From Pseudomonas sp. PSE14 (GTDB lineage: Bacteria; Pseudomonadota; Gammaproteobacteria; Pseudomonadales; Pseudomonadaceae), in assembly GCF_029203285.1 (NCBI RefSeq), contig NZ_CP115669.1, positions 4,526,001 to 4,590,000 on the forward strand: 64,000 nt of DNA, written 5' to 3'. The number at the start of each line of letters is the position of its first letter. Positions within the stretch are counted from its first letter, which is position 1. The position numbers were made by a program, and so were the translations under genes. Positions 63,306 to 64,000 of the stretch are shown piece after piece. The notes below the pieces were generated by a model. It ran no database searches and was not told the DNA's origin. It worked only from the letters and a program-made list of their open reading frames with translations.

Positions 63306-64000
63306 TCAGAGCTGGATATCGAACCGGTCCGCATCCAGATAGGCCGGGAAGCGCTCCCGGTAAGCCGCCAGCTCCGCTGCGCTCAGGGCGATCTGGAACA
63401 CGCCATCGGCACTCCCCGCCGCCAGCAGGTTGTCGCCCTGGAAATCCAGCACCTGGCTGTCGCCGGAATAGGCGTGGCCCTTGCCGTCTTCACCGACGCG
63501 GTTGACCGCCGCGACATAGCACAGGTTCTCGATGGCCCGTGCCGGCAGCAGACGGTTCCAGTGCTGCCGACGCGCGGCCGGCCAGTTGGCGGTGTAGAGC
63601 AGCAAATCGGTGTCCCGGGCATCGCGGCTCCACACCGGGAAGCGCAGGTCGTAGCAGACCAGCGGGCGAATCCGCCAGCCCTTCCACTCCAGCAGCACCT
63701 GCTGCTCACCCGGCGTGTAGTGCTTGTGCTCACCGGCCATGCGGAACAGGTGGCGCTTGTCGTAGTGCTGCACCTCGCCGTCCGGGCGCGCCCAGAGCAG
63801 GCGGTTGCGATGGCTGCCGTCGGCAGCGCGGATGATCACGCTGCCACAGACCACGGCATCGAGCTTCGCGGCTTGCCCACGCAGCCAGGCGTAGGTCTCG
63901 CCCTCCTCCGCCTCGGCCAGCGCCTCGGAGTCCATGGAGAAGCCGGTGGTGAACATCTCCGGGAGTATCACCACGTCCGCGCCACGGGCGCTTTCCAGCA
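63306..64000 (-). CDS. Carbon-nitrogen hydrolase, omega-amidase YafV type (5' end outside window)
   Basis: The C-terminal 231 residues of a nitrilase-superfamily enzyme; the frame stays open to base 64000, and the start is beyond. The Glu-Lys-Cys triad is visible: L-P-E-M-F (Glu), H-Y-D-K-R-H-L-F (Lys), L-V-C-Y-D-L-R-F-P (Cys). The sequence V-W-S-R-D and W-P-A-A-R-R-Q-H-W is that of YafV, which hydrolyses alpha-ketoglutaramate or ketosuccinamate. It usually neighbours a methionine aminotransferase (YbdL), which in PAO1 follows as I recall. Only about the first 30 residues are missing. Confidence 0.93.
   Translation of the reverse strand, partial: LESARGADVVILPEMFTTGFSMDSEALAEAEEGETYAWLRGQAAKLDAVVCGSVIIRAADGSHRNRLLWARPDGEVQHYDKRHLFRMAGEHKHYTPGEQQVLLEWKGWRIRPLVCYDLRFPVWSRDARDTDLLLYTANWPAARRQHWNRLLPARAIENLCYVAAVNRVGEDGKGHAYSGDSQVLDFQGDNLLAAGSADGVFQIALSAAELAAYRERFPAYLDADRFDIQL

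Overview
The window is GC-rich, densely packed gammaproteobacterial chromosome. Gene content and order point to Pseudomonas, most likely a relative of the P. aeruginosa group. As far as I recall the PAO1 map, the order here (old yellow enzyme, recJ, yaeQ, thrC-hom-dsbC-xerD, Na+/H+ antiporter, thioesterase, rplS-trmD-rimM-rpsP, ffh, ypjD, corC, MFS, purT, purL, mltF, tadA, multicopper oxidase, guaA-guaB, xseA, M23 peptidase, oprC, leuA, aldo-keto reductase, YafV-like amidase) runs parallel to PA3723-PA3797. There are no rRNA or tRNA genes, no CRISPR array and no insertion sequence. Several REP/REPIN-type palindromic elements are present.

Layout. 1-2410: the end of a dCache sensor protein, a palindromic repeat, a small unknown protein behind a perfect Vfr/CRP-type site, an old yellow enzyme and a half-size Fur-like protein. 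2595-9255: an accessory cluster on the minus strand with urocanase (hutU), a CaiB-type CoA-transferase, an acyl-CoA dehydrogenase and an NCS1 permease. It is headed by a sigma-54-like promoter overlapping a HutC-type operator and is preceded by a HutC/GntR regulator. In PAO1, from memory, lasB sits between the equivalent flanking genes. 9335-12898: recJ, yaeQ and a membrane diguanylate cyclase. 13158-14357: an isolated second CaiB-type transferase. 14510-19739: a DUF3509 protein, then thrC, hom, dsbC, xerD. 19832-22936: a CPA-type antiporter, an unusual MshEN-domain membrane protein and an acyl-CoA thioesterase. 23102-26552: the rpsP-rimM-trmD-rplS ribosome operon and ffh. 26773-30516: ypjD, corC and a metabolite symporter.

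30688-36057: purT with a SGNH hydrolase, a gamma carbonic anhydrase with a DUF1289 protein, two Nudix hydrolases, an L,D-transpeptidase, a NIF3-like domain and a CDGSH protein. 36157-48811: purL, mltF, an aromatic amino acid permease, tadA, a Tat-exported multicopper oxidase, guaA and guaB. 48960-52626: xseA, a VanX-type dipeptidase, a REPIN, an M23 peptidase and a DUF2809 protein. 52668-57898: a copper-acquisition gene set (lipoprotein, PCuAC chaperone, PepSY protein, OprC, DUF2946). 58141-59964: a leucine-rich leader peptide and leuA. 60039-64000: a three-helix membrane protein, a DUF5629 protein, a DapA-like aldolase, an aldo-keto reductase and the end of a YafV-like amidase.

The strongest candidate for something new is the 2595-9255 cluster. 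Urocanase combined with a CoA-transferase, an acyl-CoA dehydrogenase and a permease under a HutC-like regulator fits a route importing imidazolepropionate, oxidising it to urocanate through CoA thioesters and passing it to histidine catabolism. This is inference from gene context and needs biochemical proof.
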